Shown: positions 1 through 7,202, numbered from the stretch's first letter. The stretch: DNA of 64,000 nt from Alicyclobacillus sp. (GCA_023511295.1 JAIMBT010000011.1:57004-121003); one strand, 5' to 3'. Notes: generated by a model not told the origin, from the sequence alone. Numbers and translations: made by a program.

Positions 1-38
1 TTGCGTTTGAGTCGACTCACCCGCTGTCTCCGTTTCAT
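1..38 (-). CDS. Start of a prophage gene cut by the window edge
   Basis: An ATG at 36-38 opens a very basic N-terminus (starting MKRRQRVSRLKR) that leaves the window after 12 codons. It follows the small reading frame upstream by 3 bases, on the strand and at the spacing of the leftward early operon. Nothing can be said about function. Its upstream purine run is eight Gs rather than a standard ribosome binding site, so the start is tentative. Confidence 0.35.
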   Translation of the reverse strand, partial: MKRRQRVSRLKR

Positions 39-41
39 GGC

Positions 42-116
42 CTACCCCCCCCAAACCACGAATACCAGCACGAATATTGCGATACCGAGCCGTAGCCTCC
101 GCACGCCTAATGCCAT
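42..116 (-). CDS. Possible 24-residue hydrophobic peptide
   Basis: The frame encodes a basic N-terminus (MALGVRRLRL) followed by a hydrophobic stretch (GIAIFVLVFVVWGG), which would be a single membrane segment. Its ATG overlaps the stop of the upstream small gene by 10 bases, as in translationally coupled phage operons. There is no convincing ribosome binding site of its own. The eight-G run just before the stop is a place where a sequencing indel could change the frame. A small membrane peptide is one reading; a chance frame is equally possible. Confidence 0.25.
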   Translation of the reverse strand: MALGVRRLRLGIAIFVLVFVVWGG

Positions 117-268
117 CGTCTCATCGCGGCTCGGTAAAGCTCCTCCGCGTACTTGCTCCTCGGCACGCACCGGAGTGGGCCCGTCCGCTCGTCCTTCCGA
201 AAATCGCTGATGCGCCAGTAGATCCGCACCGGCTTGTCCATCAGCAGACCGCATCGTTTCCCCGGCAA
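107..268 (-). CDS. Small hypothetical prophage protein (53 aa)
   Basis: A TTG start at 266-268 lies 5 bases after a strong AGGAGGTGG ribosome binding site (273-281), which is why I call this gene despite its size. An in-frame ATG nine codons later is the alternative start. The product is basic, with an aromatic patch (RIYWRISDFRKDE), and has no domain I recognise. It starts 16 bases after the stop of the clamp-like gene upstream, so it belongs to the same leftward operon. Confidence 0.55.
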   Translation of the reverse strand: MPGKRCGLLMDKPVRIYWRISDFRKDERTGPLRCVPRSKYAEELYRAAMRRWH

Positions 269-284
269 CGGGCCACCTCCTGTT

Positions 285-581
285 CTATTTCAGCCACACC
301 GCTGACACGAGGGCTCTCCGGTCCTCGGAAACGACTAAGATCGGGTCTATGGCATGTGCCGCGTATACGGTCACGGCCCCGACAGCGTGAGCCAGTGTTT
401 TCCGCAGGTTAGCTGCGTTGGTTTGGTACTCCCAGGCCCTCAACGGGCCGTCCACTTCCAGGGTGGCGCTGAACGAAGACCCGGCGCCGTGCGCGGACAG
501 CGTCACGGTGTGCCCATCCTGGCGCAACCGCACGAAGTGTTTGTCGTTCGATGTCCCAGCGAACTTGTGCATAGTGATCAC
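285..581 (-). CDS. Small protein resembling the last domain of a DNA sliding clamp
   Basis: This 98-residue product is acceptable only as a tentative domain call. The run of strands around residues 17-45, then an N-x2-L-x3-L motif near 57-63, then a P-x-L-V segment and a closing hydrophobic strand near 80-97, follow the layout of the C-terminal domain of bacterial DnaN. The GTG start (579-581) sits one base after the TGA of the upstream clamp-like gene, so translation is probably coupled. An ATG at 570-572 is an alternative start. Joined to its neighbour it would give about 206 residues, far short of the usual ~370. A plain hypothetical phage protein is the fallback. Confidence 0.45.
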   Translation of the reverse strand: MITMHKFAGTSNDKHFVRLRQDGHTVTLSAHGAGSSFSATLEVDGPLRAWEYQTNAANLRKTLAHAVGAVTVYAAHAIDPILVVSEDRRALVSAVWLK

Positions 582-582
582 G

Positions 583-909
583 TCATTCAGGGCCCCGAGT
601 CTTGACTGCGCCTATCGTGTAATCCCGGTCAGTGATCTCAACGCGCGTGCCCGGCTTAATCGCTTTGACCGCGATCCTATGGATGGCGGATGTCAGCGGA
701 ACCGGTGCGTGGATGTCGTCCAGCTCGACCGTGCGCCGGTAGTAGGTCTGCAGGTCAGTCGCCTCTACCGTCACCGCCCGGTCGATGACGGACACCTTTA
801 CGCACTCAAGGATGGGCCTGTGCCGTGCCTTTTTGAGGGCGATAGAGGCAGCTTGCTTGAACGCCTCCACGAACTCTTTTGACGCGGCGAATTCAGCAGT
901 AGTGGTCAT
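583..909 (-). CDS. Stand-alone DnaN (beta clamp) domain-1-like protein
   Basis: This 108-residue protein reads like the first domain of the DNA polymerase III sliding clamp. It has a helix with F-x3-F-K-x2-A, then RPILECVKV, then VTVEATDL, the signature strand pair of DnaN domain 1, followed by a PVPL turn and the PGTRVEITD strand. The ATG at 907-909 follows AGGAAGGTG by 5 bases, which settles the start. A full clamp has three such domains; only one is here, and the next gene may supply another. It sits in the replication operon downstream of the polymerase, so a processivity role is reasonable but is inference. Confidence 0.6.
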   Translation of the reverse strand: MTTTAEFAASKEFVEAFKQAASIALKKARHRPILECVKVSVIDRAVTVEATDLQTYYRRTVELDDIHAPVPLTSAIHRIAVKAIKPGTRVEITDRDYTIGAVKTRGPE

Positions 910-1024
910 CGTGTTCACCTTCCTCTTGTTCCTCGCGTTCGTAAAGACAGAAGTCATGTACGCCATACCGATTCAGCGGCTCATCCGTTGCTCGGCCACA
1001 GTAGCCGCAGACATCACTCTCCAT
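893..1024 (-). CDS. Tiny acidic zinc-finger-like protein (43 aa)
   Basis: The frame carries a C-x2-C pair (VCGYCGR, residues 6 and 9), another Cys near 26, a very acidic stretch (EREEQEEGEHDD) and a terminal HYC. It starts at an ATG overlapping the stop of the upstream gene and ends 17 bases inside the clamp-like gene, with an AGGTGG ribosome binding site upstream. Tight overlaps on both sides are typical of phage operons. Zinc binding is inferred from the Cys and His residues only; no family was recognised. Confidence 0.5.
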   Translation of the reverse strand: MESDVCGYCGRATDEPLNRYGVHDFCLYEREEQEEGEHDDHYC

Positions 1025-1259
1025 CGGTCCCACCACCTGTGCTGAAATCCACTGGCTGAATCTCATCCAGCCAAAAGCTCTCTCGGTACCCGAGATCCAA
1101 CGCTACGGTCGCCCAGCCGTTCCGCGAGACATATACCACGATGCCGTCCACTTCACGCTGTCCTCTACGCCGGTTCGCAGGGCTTACCACCATCACGCGC
1201 TCGCCGGGAACAAGCCGCGCCGACAGCATAGCCTCCAGTGGCTTCAGTAGGTCCTCCAT
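1014..1259 (-). CDS. Hypothetical prophage protein (81 aa)
   Basis: The product begins MEDLLKPLEAML and has a compact beta-rich middle (GERVMVVSP, DGIVVYVSRNG), which could be a small SH3-like fold. I chose ATG 1257-1259 because the upstream in-frame codons overlap the polymerase end, and an AAGGA lies about 11 bases before it. It sits between the polymerase and the zinc-finger-like gene in the same operon. Function is unknown. Confidence 0.6.
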   Translation of the reverse strand: MEDLLKPLEAMLSARLVPGERVMVVSPANRRRGQREVDGIVVYVSRNGWATVALDLGYRESFWLDEIQPVDFSTGGGTDGE

Positions 1260-1266
1260 CCTGACA

Positions 1267-4146
1267 TCAGTCCTTCTGGTAAAAGTCACATTCGAACCCA
1301 GCCGCCTTGAGCGGCAACCCGGGTGCCCAGTCGATCGGCTGGCCCATGATGGTGGTCACGTGTTCTACGGATCCGGTCCCTTTCGGCACGTCTAGCACCA
1401 CTTCGTCGTGTACGTGCATTACGGTCCTGTACCCCTCCGCGTCGAGTCGCACGAGGCTTACCGCTAGGCAATCTCGCGCGATGGCCTGGACACAGTTGTG
1501 CACGATCAACAGGGCTGTCTTGCCCTTGACGACGAACCGGTGACGCGGGCCAGCGTTGATAATGTCGAACACCTGTTCCTTACGTCCGGCTTGCAGAACA
1601 AAAGCTCTTCTGGCCATCCCGCGTTGAGCCGATAATGGAGCGTTGTCTTTCCAATCCCGGAGCGCTCTGCTGCCTCCGCTACGGTTAGGCGCCCCCACGG
1701 CGTTTGAATTAAACGGTTCCTGCGCTGATTTCGAGCCTGCTCCTGGTACGTGGCGCACCGGCAGTTTTCCGGTGTATAGTCGCCGTTGACGTCGATCCGT
1801 TCGATAGTCAATCCAGGTTTGTACGTCGGCCCCATGTCTGCCCAAAACGCCTCGAAGCTCTCCTCCCACTCCGGGCAAACCTTGATGCCCCGCGCTCCAT
1901 AGTTGTGCCATGCCTGATGAGACGGCAGTCTGCAACGGTCTATCATTGACCGCCACACCGCATATGCTGGATGGTTGGACATCCCGTGCGAGCGCCGGTG
2001 CTCTGAGATGAGCGTCTTCTGCATGCAACCGCACGACTTCTGTTTCCCCTTTAAGAACTCGGTAGCGGGCATCGTGAATGTCTTCCCGCAATCGCACCGA
2101 ACCACCCAGAGCGATTTCCTGCCGTCCGATCCCGCGTAGCGTAGGGCTGTCCGGTAATGCGACCGAAGCCCCGCGATGTCCCTCGCACGATGATGCACAA
2201 CGCCACCCCGTTTCTGTGAGAACTAAGTGGTCGGGCGTCATTCGGACACCGTCTAGATCGACAGTTGGCATTACGCCCTTAAACACCACCCCACCGTGGT
2301 TCACCCACTCTACGCCGTCCCACAGCAGATCCGCCGGTTTCACTGTCTTAAGAGGAACCCACCCTCGATGGGTCAGCACTTCCGTGTCACCGGCTAAACA
2401 GTTTTCAACCAACTTGCCGCCGTAGGTCGGGATGACCTCCCATTTGCGCGTCTTCTGGTTGACGCCGTGGTAGTACAACGCCTCCCGGCCCATTTCATTT
2501 GGCTGGATGAACGGTCGGGCGTAGAACAACTTGCGTCCGCTTGGGAGTCGGACGGTCATGAAGTCCTGCCCGGTTGCGTAGTCACCTTCGCGGGCCACGA
2601 TGAGCCCCTGCACTCCAATAGCTTGTCCGGTGCGGACCGCCTCCAGGGCGGCGTTCTCCAAGCTGTACCAGAGGTCTACGATGCGCCGGTTTGCTGCCCG
2701 CCAGCGGTGTACGATGTCCGGCAGCTCGTCCTCTGTGAGGCCCATCTGCAGGGCACCCATCTTGACTAGCGCACCGGTTCCGCCTTGGTAGCCGAGGGCC
2801 AGGGTGGCCACTTTGCCTTTCTGCCGCAGCTCGTACTCCGGGTTGCCCTTCTTGATGAGCTCCAACGGCACCCCGAACATCTGGCTTGCGGTCGCCTCGT
2901 ATATCTTTCCGTGGCTGCGGAAGACGTCCAGTACCCATTCCTCCCCCGCCAGCCAGGCGATTACGCGGGCCTCGATGGCTGAGAAGTCGGACACGATAAG
3001 CACATTCCCGGGCGACGGGATAAACGCCGTTCGGATGAGCTGCGACAGGGTGTCGGGCACGTTGCCGTATATCACCTTGAGGGTGTCCACCTTCTTCTGT
3101 TTGACCAGCTCACGTGCGAAGCTCAGGGACTCCATGTGATTACGCGGGAGGTTGTGAATTTGTATAATTCTACCAGCCCACCGCCCCGTTCGACTGGCCC
3201 CGTAGAACTGGAGTAGCCCCCGCGCCCGTCCGTCGGAGCAGACTGCCTCTTTCATCGCCGTGTACTTTTTGACAGATGCTTTTGACAGTTCCTGGCGAAT
3301 CTCAAGCATGCGCTTGGCCGCGCCGTCGTCCGTCGTCTTGATCAGTTCTGCCACCGTATCCTTGCGCAGGTCTGTGACTTGCTCACCCAGCTCCTCCGTG
3401 AGCCACTTGGTCAGCTGTTGCACACTGCGTGGGTTGTCCAGCCGGGACAGTCGGACGGCTTCGTCCATCAACTCCGTCGTCACGGTCTCGTCAACGGCCA
3501 GGGCGCCATCGACCAGCTCCATGTCTACCGCCACCCCGTACGCGTTGATCAGCTGGTCAAGCTGCCATAGCCGCTGTTCCTGTTCGGGCACCGGGAAGGC
3601 GGACAGGCGCCGTTCGATTTCCATCTCTACCGCCACGTCCTGCCGGCAATACTCTTTGAGCAGGTCCCACTTCTCAGGTTCGTGGTGCGGCAGGGTGCGT
3701 GCGCGTCCACCGTTGCTTTTGGTCGGCTTGCACGGCACGCAGAACGTCCGAATCAAAGCCGCGCCCACGCTCATCTTCTGTTTCTCCTGCGGGAGACCGA
3801 GGGCGACGGCCGTAGCCGCCAGCCCCGCGGTATACCCGCAGTAGAGCCCGTGCAGCATGGTGTCTTGCCACTGCTCGAGTGGTGAGTGCCAAAACTTGTT
3901 GATGCAGTACCACTCAAAGGCCGCGTTGTATGCGTGCTTGACGACGCCCGGGTCTTGCAGCGCCGCCAGGACCTCCGGCGGCAGCTGCTCTCCCTGGGCC
4001 AGGTCAACGATCTGCACGGCTTGTCCATCGAACGAGTAAGCGAATAGCAGGATCCCGAAGTCGGGGGACTGCACATACTTGTGGAGCCCGCTCTTCTTGA
4101 TGTCGACTGAGCTATAGGTCTCCAAGTCGATACTGAGATGTCGCAT
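1267..4146 (-). CDS. Phage family A DNA polymerase with an intein
   Basis: The precursor is 959 residues; removing residues 583-884 leaves a 657-residue polymerase, normal for phage Pol I-like enzymes. The 3'-5' exonuclease has its DxE motif at residues 7-9 and YCRQD near 166-170. Polymerase motif A is SDFSAIEA with Asp387, motif B is RQKGKVATLALGY (441-453), and motif C is VHDE (912-915). Motif C lies after the intein, so splicing is needed for an active enzyme. The intein splits the conserved segment between GGKLVEN and CVQAIARD. The start is 3 bases after the DUF2815 stop, so the two are cotranscribed. This is the main replicative polymerase of the prophage by inference. Confidence 0.93.
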   Translation of the reverse strand: MRHLSIDLETYSSVDIKKSGLHKYVQSPDFGILLFAYSFDGQAVQIVDLAQGEQLPPEVLAALQDPGVVKHAYNAAFEWYCINKFWHSPLEQWQDTMLHGLYCGYTAGLAATAVALGLPQEKQKMSVGAALIRTFCVPCKPTKSNGGRARTLPHHEPEKWDLLKEYCRQDVAVEMEIERRLSAFPVPEQEQRLWQLDQLINAYGVAVDMELVDGALAVDETVTTELMDEAVRLSRLDNPRSVQQLTKWLTEELGEQVTDLRKDTVAELIKTTDDGAAKRMLEIRQELSKASVKKYTAMKEAVCSDGRARGLLQFYGASRTGRWAGRIIQIHNLPRNHMESLSFARELVKQKKVDTLKVIYGNVPDTLSQLIRTAFIPSPGNVLIVSDFSAIEARVIAWLAGEEWVLDVFRSHGKIYEATASQMFGVPLELIKKGNPEYELRQKGKVATLALGYQGGTGALVKMGALQMGLTEDELPDIVHRWRAANRRIVDLWYSLENAALEAVRTGQAIGVQGLIVAREGDYATGQDFMTVRLPSGRKLFYARPFIQPNEMGREALYYHGVNQKTRKWEVIPTYGGKLVENCLAGDTEVLTHRGWVPLKTVKPADLLWDGVEWVNHGGVVFKGVMPTVDLDGVRMTPDHLVLTETGWRCASSCEGHRGASVALPDSPTLRGIGRQEIALGGSVRLREDIHDARYRVLKGETEVVRLHAEDAHLRAPALARDVQPSSICGVAVNDRPLQTAVSSGMAQLWSAGHQGLPGVGGELRGVLGRHGADVQTWIDYRTDRRQRRLYTGKLPVRHVPGAGSKSAQEPFNSNAVGAPNRSGGSRALRDWKDNAPLSAQRGMARRAFVLQAGRKEQVFDIINAGPRHRFVVKGKTALLIVHNCVQAIARDCLAVSLVRLDAEGYRTVMHVHDEVVLDVPKGTGSVEHVTTIMGQPIDWAPGLPLKAAGFECDFYQKD
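1495..2400 (-). mobile_element. Intein in the prophage DNA polymerase
   Basis: The insert begins with Cys583 in the block A sequence CLAGDTEVLTHRGWVPL. Block B is VRMTPDHLVLT (634-644), with the usual T-x2-H. It ends with block F-like QVFDIINAGPRHRFVV and the block G ending IVHN followed by Cys885. Those are the residues needed for standard splicing: Cys1, penultimate His, terminal Asn and Cys+1. Total length is 302 residues. In the intein's own frame the central ~200 residues do not resemble any endonuclease. That stretch is read in another frame as an HNH endonuclease. Confidence 0.92.
1506..2198 (-). CDS. HNH homing endonuclease nested out of frame inside the intein
   Basis: This 230-residue frame has the hallmarks of phage HNH homing enzymes. 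A CDCG...SCGC zinc knuckle (Cys35, 37, 56, 58) comes first. Then come HPAYAVWRSMIDRC, NYGARGIKVCPEW and the HNH-type core TIERIDVNGDYTPENCRCAT (131-150), and finally a DNA-binding HTH-like tail (LTVAEAAERSGIGKTTLHYR). The GTG start (2196-2198) has a GGGGTGG upstream and an in-frame TAG ten codons back. The core ends near 1599; the last ~30 codons read the intein C-terminal coding sequence in the wrong frame. It begins almost exactly where intein block B ends. It looks undamaged, so it may still support homing. Confidence 0.8.
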   Translation of the reverse strand: MHHRARDIAGLRSHYRTALRYAGSDGRKSLWVVRCDCGKTFTMPATEFLKGKQKSCGCMQKTLISEHRRSHGMSNHPAYAVWRSMIDRCRLPSHQAWHNYGARGIKVCPEWEESFEAFWADMGPTYKPGLTIERIDVNGDYTPENCRCATYQEQARNQRRNRLIQTPWGRLTVAEAAERSGIGKTTLHYRLNAGWPEELLFCKPDVRNRCSTLSTLARVTGSSSRARQPC

Positions 4147-4149
4147 GGC

Positions 4150-4794
4150 TCACAGCCCCATGACGCCCCCGCCCAGCGGCCGCCCGGTGATGGGGTCGAT
4201 GGCTTGACCCTGCGGCGCGCCGTATGCCGACGCGGCTGGCTGAGGCGTGGGAGTGGGTGGCGCGAACCCGCCGAACGCTTCTTGGGCCGTCGGGGCGCGA
4301 CCGCCCAAGGGCTCGCCGTCTGCCACCTTCTGCACCGGGCCGAGTCCGCACCCGATGCCGCGGTTACCGTTTTGGTTGAACGCGAAGAAGTTGATGTTCA
4401 CACGCGCGTACATGCCGGAGTAGATCTCGGTCGGGTTGATGATTGGGTTTAGCGATAGGTCGACGATCTCTACCGGCTGCTTGCTGGACGCCGTGAACAC
4501 CCAATGCCCTTTACACTCGGGTCCAAACGCCTCGCCGTTGGCTCGGACGCCGTCGCCGTCGTAGATCGGGGTCTTGATCATCGGCGGCCGCACACCGTTC
4601 CAGACCTTCGCGATGCCCTCTTGGATCGCGGCCTCGATGGCGGCGTCAATGCGCTGTTTCGTCGCAACGTCGGATTTCGGCAACAAAACGGTCACGCTGT
4701 ACTTCGGCTCCTGCCCGGGGCGCGCGTAGGGTTGCGTCAGGTGCACGTAGCTCAGACGGACTTGTCCGGTGGTGACGGCTGTCGGTTTGGTCAT
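4150..4794 (-). CDS. DUF2815 phage protein, probable ssDNA-binding replication factor
   Basis: This 214-residue protein matches the DUF2815 family found next to DUF2800 and Pol A genes in siphophages. It opens with a strand followed by YVHLTQPYARPGQEPKYSV, contains MIKTPIYDGDG, and has the family's Y-S-G-M-Y-A-R-V-N motif near residues 125-135. The last 45 residues are Pro/Gly/Ala-rich, an unstructured tail like those of ssDNA-binding proteins. A role as ssDNA-binding protein is suggested for the family but unproved here. An AGGAGAG lies about 10 bases before the ATG. Confidence 0.85.
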   Translation of the reverse strand: MTKPTAVTTGQVRLSYVHLTQPYARPGQEPKYSVTVLLPKSDVATKQRIDAAIEAAIQEGIAKVWNGVRPPMIKTPIYDGDGVRANGEAFGPECKGHWVFTASSKQPVEIVDLSLNPIINPTEIYSGMYARVNINFFAFNQNGNRGIGCGLGPVQKVADGEPLGGRAPTAQEAFGGFAPPTPTPQPAASAYGAPQGQAIDPITGRPLGGGVMGL

Positions 4795-4817
4795 TCGCTC
4801 ATCTCTCCTCTTCGTTG

Positions 4818-5987
4818 TCAGCTGAAGGCCTCTGTGGCCGCGACACGGTTGGTGATCGCGTCCCGTTTGTCGCTTGCGGGCACGAGCGTCGGTTTTCCGG
4901 GCTGCACTTCGACGAGTCCCGTCTCCTCAAGCAGCTCGCGGTACTTCGCCTTGCCGAGCACCTTTTCGATCTGCGCCACACTCAATGGCTTGCGCTCGTA
5001 CAACACGGCCTCTTCTATGCCGGCACTGATGAGCGCCTGGAACGCCGCGTCCTGGTCCACGTACTGCCGGGACCCGCGGCCCTCGACGGCTTTCCAGGCT
5101 GGGATCTCCGCGCCATCGAGGCATCGACTAAGTGCGTATTCCTCCAGGTCTTTCAGCCACTGTGCCAAGTTCCTGCCGCGTTCCAGCAGCTGCCCCACCT
5201 CCGCGTCGGAGATCAGCGGCGGCTTCATCCCGCCGAACGCCTCCAGCGCGGTTTGCGCGTCCGCGCGGGCCCGGCAGACGGCCTTCGCGCGGCAGAACCG
5301 GCAGTGGTCGCCCGGGTTGTAGTCGCCCTCGCCTTTATACGCCTGCTCCGCGATAGGCTTGATAGACTCGCCCCAGGCTAAGAGCTCGTCCAAGGGCACG
5401 GTATCTTCACTGATGCTGTCCAGGCGCGGCTGCACGATGACCATGTGCACCTGTCGGATGGGGTAAAGGAATCCGTACTCCGTGACCGCCCCAAGCGCGT
5501 ACAGCCGCATCTGCGTATTGCCTTTCGCGTCGACCGGTACCCCTTTGCCGTACTTCAAATCCACTATGTGGAGCGTGTCGCCACCGATGATGATGCAGTC
5601 GCCCGTCCCGTATCCCTCCGGAGCGTACGTGCTGTAGTCGAGCCGCTTTTCGACCGCCACGTAGGGCGGGGACGAATAGCCGTGCACGATACCCAGCACG
5701 TAGTCCAGGTAGGTGTCTGTGTGCTTGTCCATTTCCGGCTGATACAGCGGGTTTGACTGCAGCTCCTTGAGCGCTTTGCCGAACTTGCGCGGCCCCATCG
5801 GCTCAATGAGCGCCTTGCGCAGCTTGAGTTCTGCGATCTCATGGGCGAGCGTTCCTTCCGCCGCGTACTCCGAACTGGTGTCCGGGAACTGCTCGCACAG
5901 CCTGGCGCTTGGCGGGCAGGCGAGCCACCGGGCCGCGCTGGAGGCCGACAGCAGCGCGTGTGACCGCTCCGCATGCCCCCCGCTCAT
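4818..5987 (-). CDS. DUF2800 phage nuclease of the Cas4/RecB type
   Basis: The 389-residue product shows the PD-(D/E)xK core: Asp130 (GTGDCII), Asp143 and Lys145 in VDLKYGKG, and Gln159 in TQMRLYALG. An iron-sulfur Cys set is formed by Cys24 and C-x2-C-x5-C at 229, 232 and 238, as in Cas4 and AddB. This predicts a 4Fe-4S exonuclease acting on phage DNA ends or recombination intermediates. The start has GGAGGT 9 bases upstream and overlaps the preceding gene by 4 bases. DUF2800-DUF2815-PolA is a recurring phage block, which supports all three calls. Confidence 0.88.
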   Translation of the reverse strand: MSGGHAERSHALLSASSAARWLACPPSARLCEQFPDTSSEYAAEGTLAHEIAELKLRKALIEPMGPRKFGKALKELQSNPLYQPEMDKHTDTYLDYVLGIVHGYSSPPYVAVEKRLDYSTYAPEGYGTGDCIIIGGDTLHIVDLKYGKGVPVDAKGNTQMRLYALGAVTEYGFLYPIRQVHMVIVQPRLDSISEDTVPLDELLAWGESIKPIAEQAYKGEGDYNPGDHCRFCRAKAVCRARADAQTALEAFGGMKPPLISDAEVGQLLERGRNLAQWLKDLEEYALSRCLDGAEIPAWKAVEGRGSRQYVDQDAAFQALISAGIEEAVLYERKPLSVAQIEKVLGKAKYRELLEETGLVEVQPGKPTLVPASDKRDAITNRVAATEAFS

Positions 5988-6274
5988 GCGTCCCCAACCT
6001 CCAGAGGCTCCTGTCTGTATGCGACAACCTGCTCTCGGGTGATGCGGACTACGGTGGCGCCGATTGCGTGCGCGATCGCAAGAGCCTTCTCATCGTTCAG
6101 GTATGGATCGCATACGTTATCGCATGCCAGCTCCGCCGCGAGTGCCTGAAGGTCCGGTGGTGCCAGTCTGAGAGTGATGTGGTCCAACTTGGACGTGTCC
6201 CCGAACTTCTCAAACTTGTAGTCGGTGACGATATGCTCGCCCAGCCGGATGGCGTAACAGACTCGCTTGCTCAC
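5984..6274 (-). CDS. Hypothetical prophage protein (96 aa)
   Basis: The product starts MSKRVCYAIRLGEHIVTDY from a GTG with GGGGGCG upstream. It overlaps both neighbours by 4 bases, so it is translated with the gene before it and with the DUF2800 nuclease. The middle has an alternating charged/hydrophobic helix and no motif I recognise. Its fixed place beside DUF2800 suggests an accessory replication or recombination role, which is only inference. Confidence 0.75.
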   Translation of the reverse strand: MSKRVCYAIRLGEHIVTDYKFEKFGDTSKLDHITLRLAPPDLQALAAELACDNVCDPYLNDEKALAIAHAIGATVVRITREQVVAYRQEPLEVGDA

Positions 6275-6762
6275 AACTTCGCCCCCAATTCGCGCAGCTT
6301 CGTGGCGAACGCGCCGTACTGCTCCTTGGGCAGCATGGTCAGGGCCTGCACGCCGAACGACTGCAGGAGTTGCACCAGCTGGTCCCGTCGGCCGGCGTCC
6401 ATGAGCTGCGTCGCGGCCACCGCCAGCTGGTCTAGCGTGTAGCTCGGCGCAGCGGTCGGGACGGCTGCTGGCGCGGTCGGTGCCTGGGGCACGGCAGCTG
6501 CCGGAGCAGCGGGCGGCGCCGTCGGGACAGCGCTCGCAGGCGCCGTCGGGACAGCGCTCGCAGGCGCGGCTTGCTGTGGCGGCTGGATCTGTTGGGCCGG
6601 GGCTGCAATGGGCGGCGCATCCTGCACGGTTGGAGCTTGGGTTGCAGCGCCCTCCGTCTGCCCCCGCCCGACGGGCGCCCCAGCTTGTCCAATCGCGAGC
6701 GCCAGCGCCTCCAGGGCGCGGGCAAGGTCAGTGAGCTGTGGCACGTTGACGGTGATCTCCAT
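6271..6762 (-). CDS. Two-domain hypothetical prophage protein with Ala/Pro linker
   Basis: Residues 1-30 form a helix (PQLTDLARALEALALAIGQ). Residues ~35-108 are a low-complexity Ala/Pro/Thr/Gln linker. Residues 110-163 form a second helical domain (LDQLAVAATQLMDAGRRDQLVQLL...). Proteins of this plan often accompany DUF2800 in phages. The linker contains a 24-base tandem duplication in the DNA. The ATG follows a GAGGAGG. It may be an oligomeric scaffold or recruitment factor, but no biochemical function can be assigned from the sequence. Confidence 0.8.
   Translation of the reverse strand: MEITVNVPQLTDLARALEALALAIGQAGAPVGRGQTEGAATQAPTVQDAPPIAAPAQQIQPPQQAAPASAVPTAPASAVPTAPPAAPAAAVPQAPTAPAAVPTAAPSYTLDQLAVAATQLMDAGRRDQLVQLLQSFGVQALTMLPKEQYGAFATKLRELGAKL
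6515..6562 (-). repeat. Tandem 24-base repeat, two copies, in a coding linker
   Basis: Bases 6515-6538 are repeated identically at 6539-6562. They encode the Ala/Pro/Ser/Val/Thr units of the low-complexity linker in the surrounding gene. The unit is a multiple of three, so copy-number changes alter linker length without shifting the frame. Confidence 0.9.
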
Positions 6763-6795
6763 ACGAATCCTCCTCGAAGTAGGTTTGCGTTCCGT

Positions 6796-6900
6796 TCAGC
6801 CCTGGTTTTCGGCCCTGATCTGCTCCTTAGCTTCGGCGAGGATATGCCCCAAGGCAGCCTCGATTGCGGGTTCCGGGTTGCTCGTAGCAACGGTGTGCAC
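6796..6900 (-). CDS. 34-residue prophage peptide
   Basis: A GTG at 6898-6900 follows a full GGAAGGAGGG site by 6 bases. The frame encodes MHTVATSNPEPAIEAALGHI and continues as one amphipathic helix rich in Ala, Glu and Lys. It lies 33 bases before the next operon gene, whose own ribosome binding site follows the stop. The ribosome binding site is the main reason to call it. No family recognised. Confidence 0.5.
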   Translation of the reverse strand: MHTVATSNPEPAIEAALGHILAEAKEQIRAENQG

Positions 6901-7020
6901 TGTTATCCCTCCTTCCGATGTGATAAACTGTGGCTGTAACATTGAGAGCGTTGCCTACCGCGTGAGACCACTCTGCCGCCAAGCATAGGGTGGTCTTATG
7001 CGTTGTCCCGGCTCGTCTCC

Positions 7021-7197
7021 CTATCGCTTCCACCCCCTCTCAGTGACTCGCCGCGCCGACAGATACGCGACACCAGTCCACGGATCGCTGGGCCGCAACC
7101 CCAGTAGCCGACAGTACTGCCGCTTGGCATCCGCGGCGTCTCTGGCTTTGAGCCTGAGACCCCGCTCCCCTGGACGTTTGACCTCGTAGAGCGGCAT
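7021..7197 (-). CDS. Small basic prophage protein (58 aa)
   Basis: The product begins MPLYEVKRPGERGLRLKARD and has a helix with DAADAKRQYCRLLGL, a composition seen in small conserved phage proteins of early operons. I chose ATG 7195-7197, 9 bases after AGGGAG, over the GTG at 7204-7206, which would lie too close to that site. It follows the excisionase-like gene directly. Possibly nucleic-acid binding from its charge; no specific function is supported. Confidence 0.65.
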   Translation of the reverse strand: MPLYEVKRPGERGLRLKARDAADAKRQYCRLLGLRPSDPWTGVAYLSARRVTERGWKR

Positions 7198-7202
7198 GCG
7201 GG

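Noticed and set aside
1495..2400. A group I intron in polA
   Set aside because: The insert is translated in frame with all intein splicing blocks, with Cys at both junctions; no intron is needed.
6515..6562. Start of a CRISPR or larger repeat array
   Set aside because: Only two adjacent copies without spacers, lying inside a coding linker.
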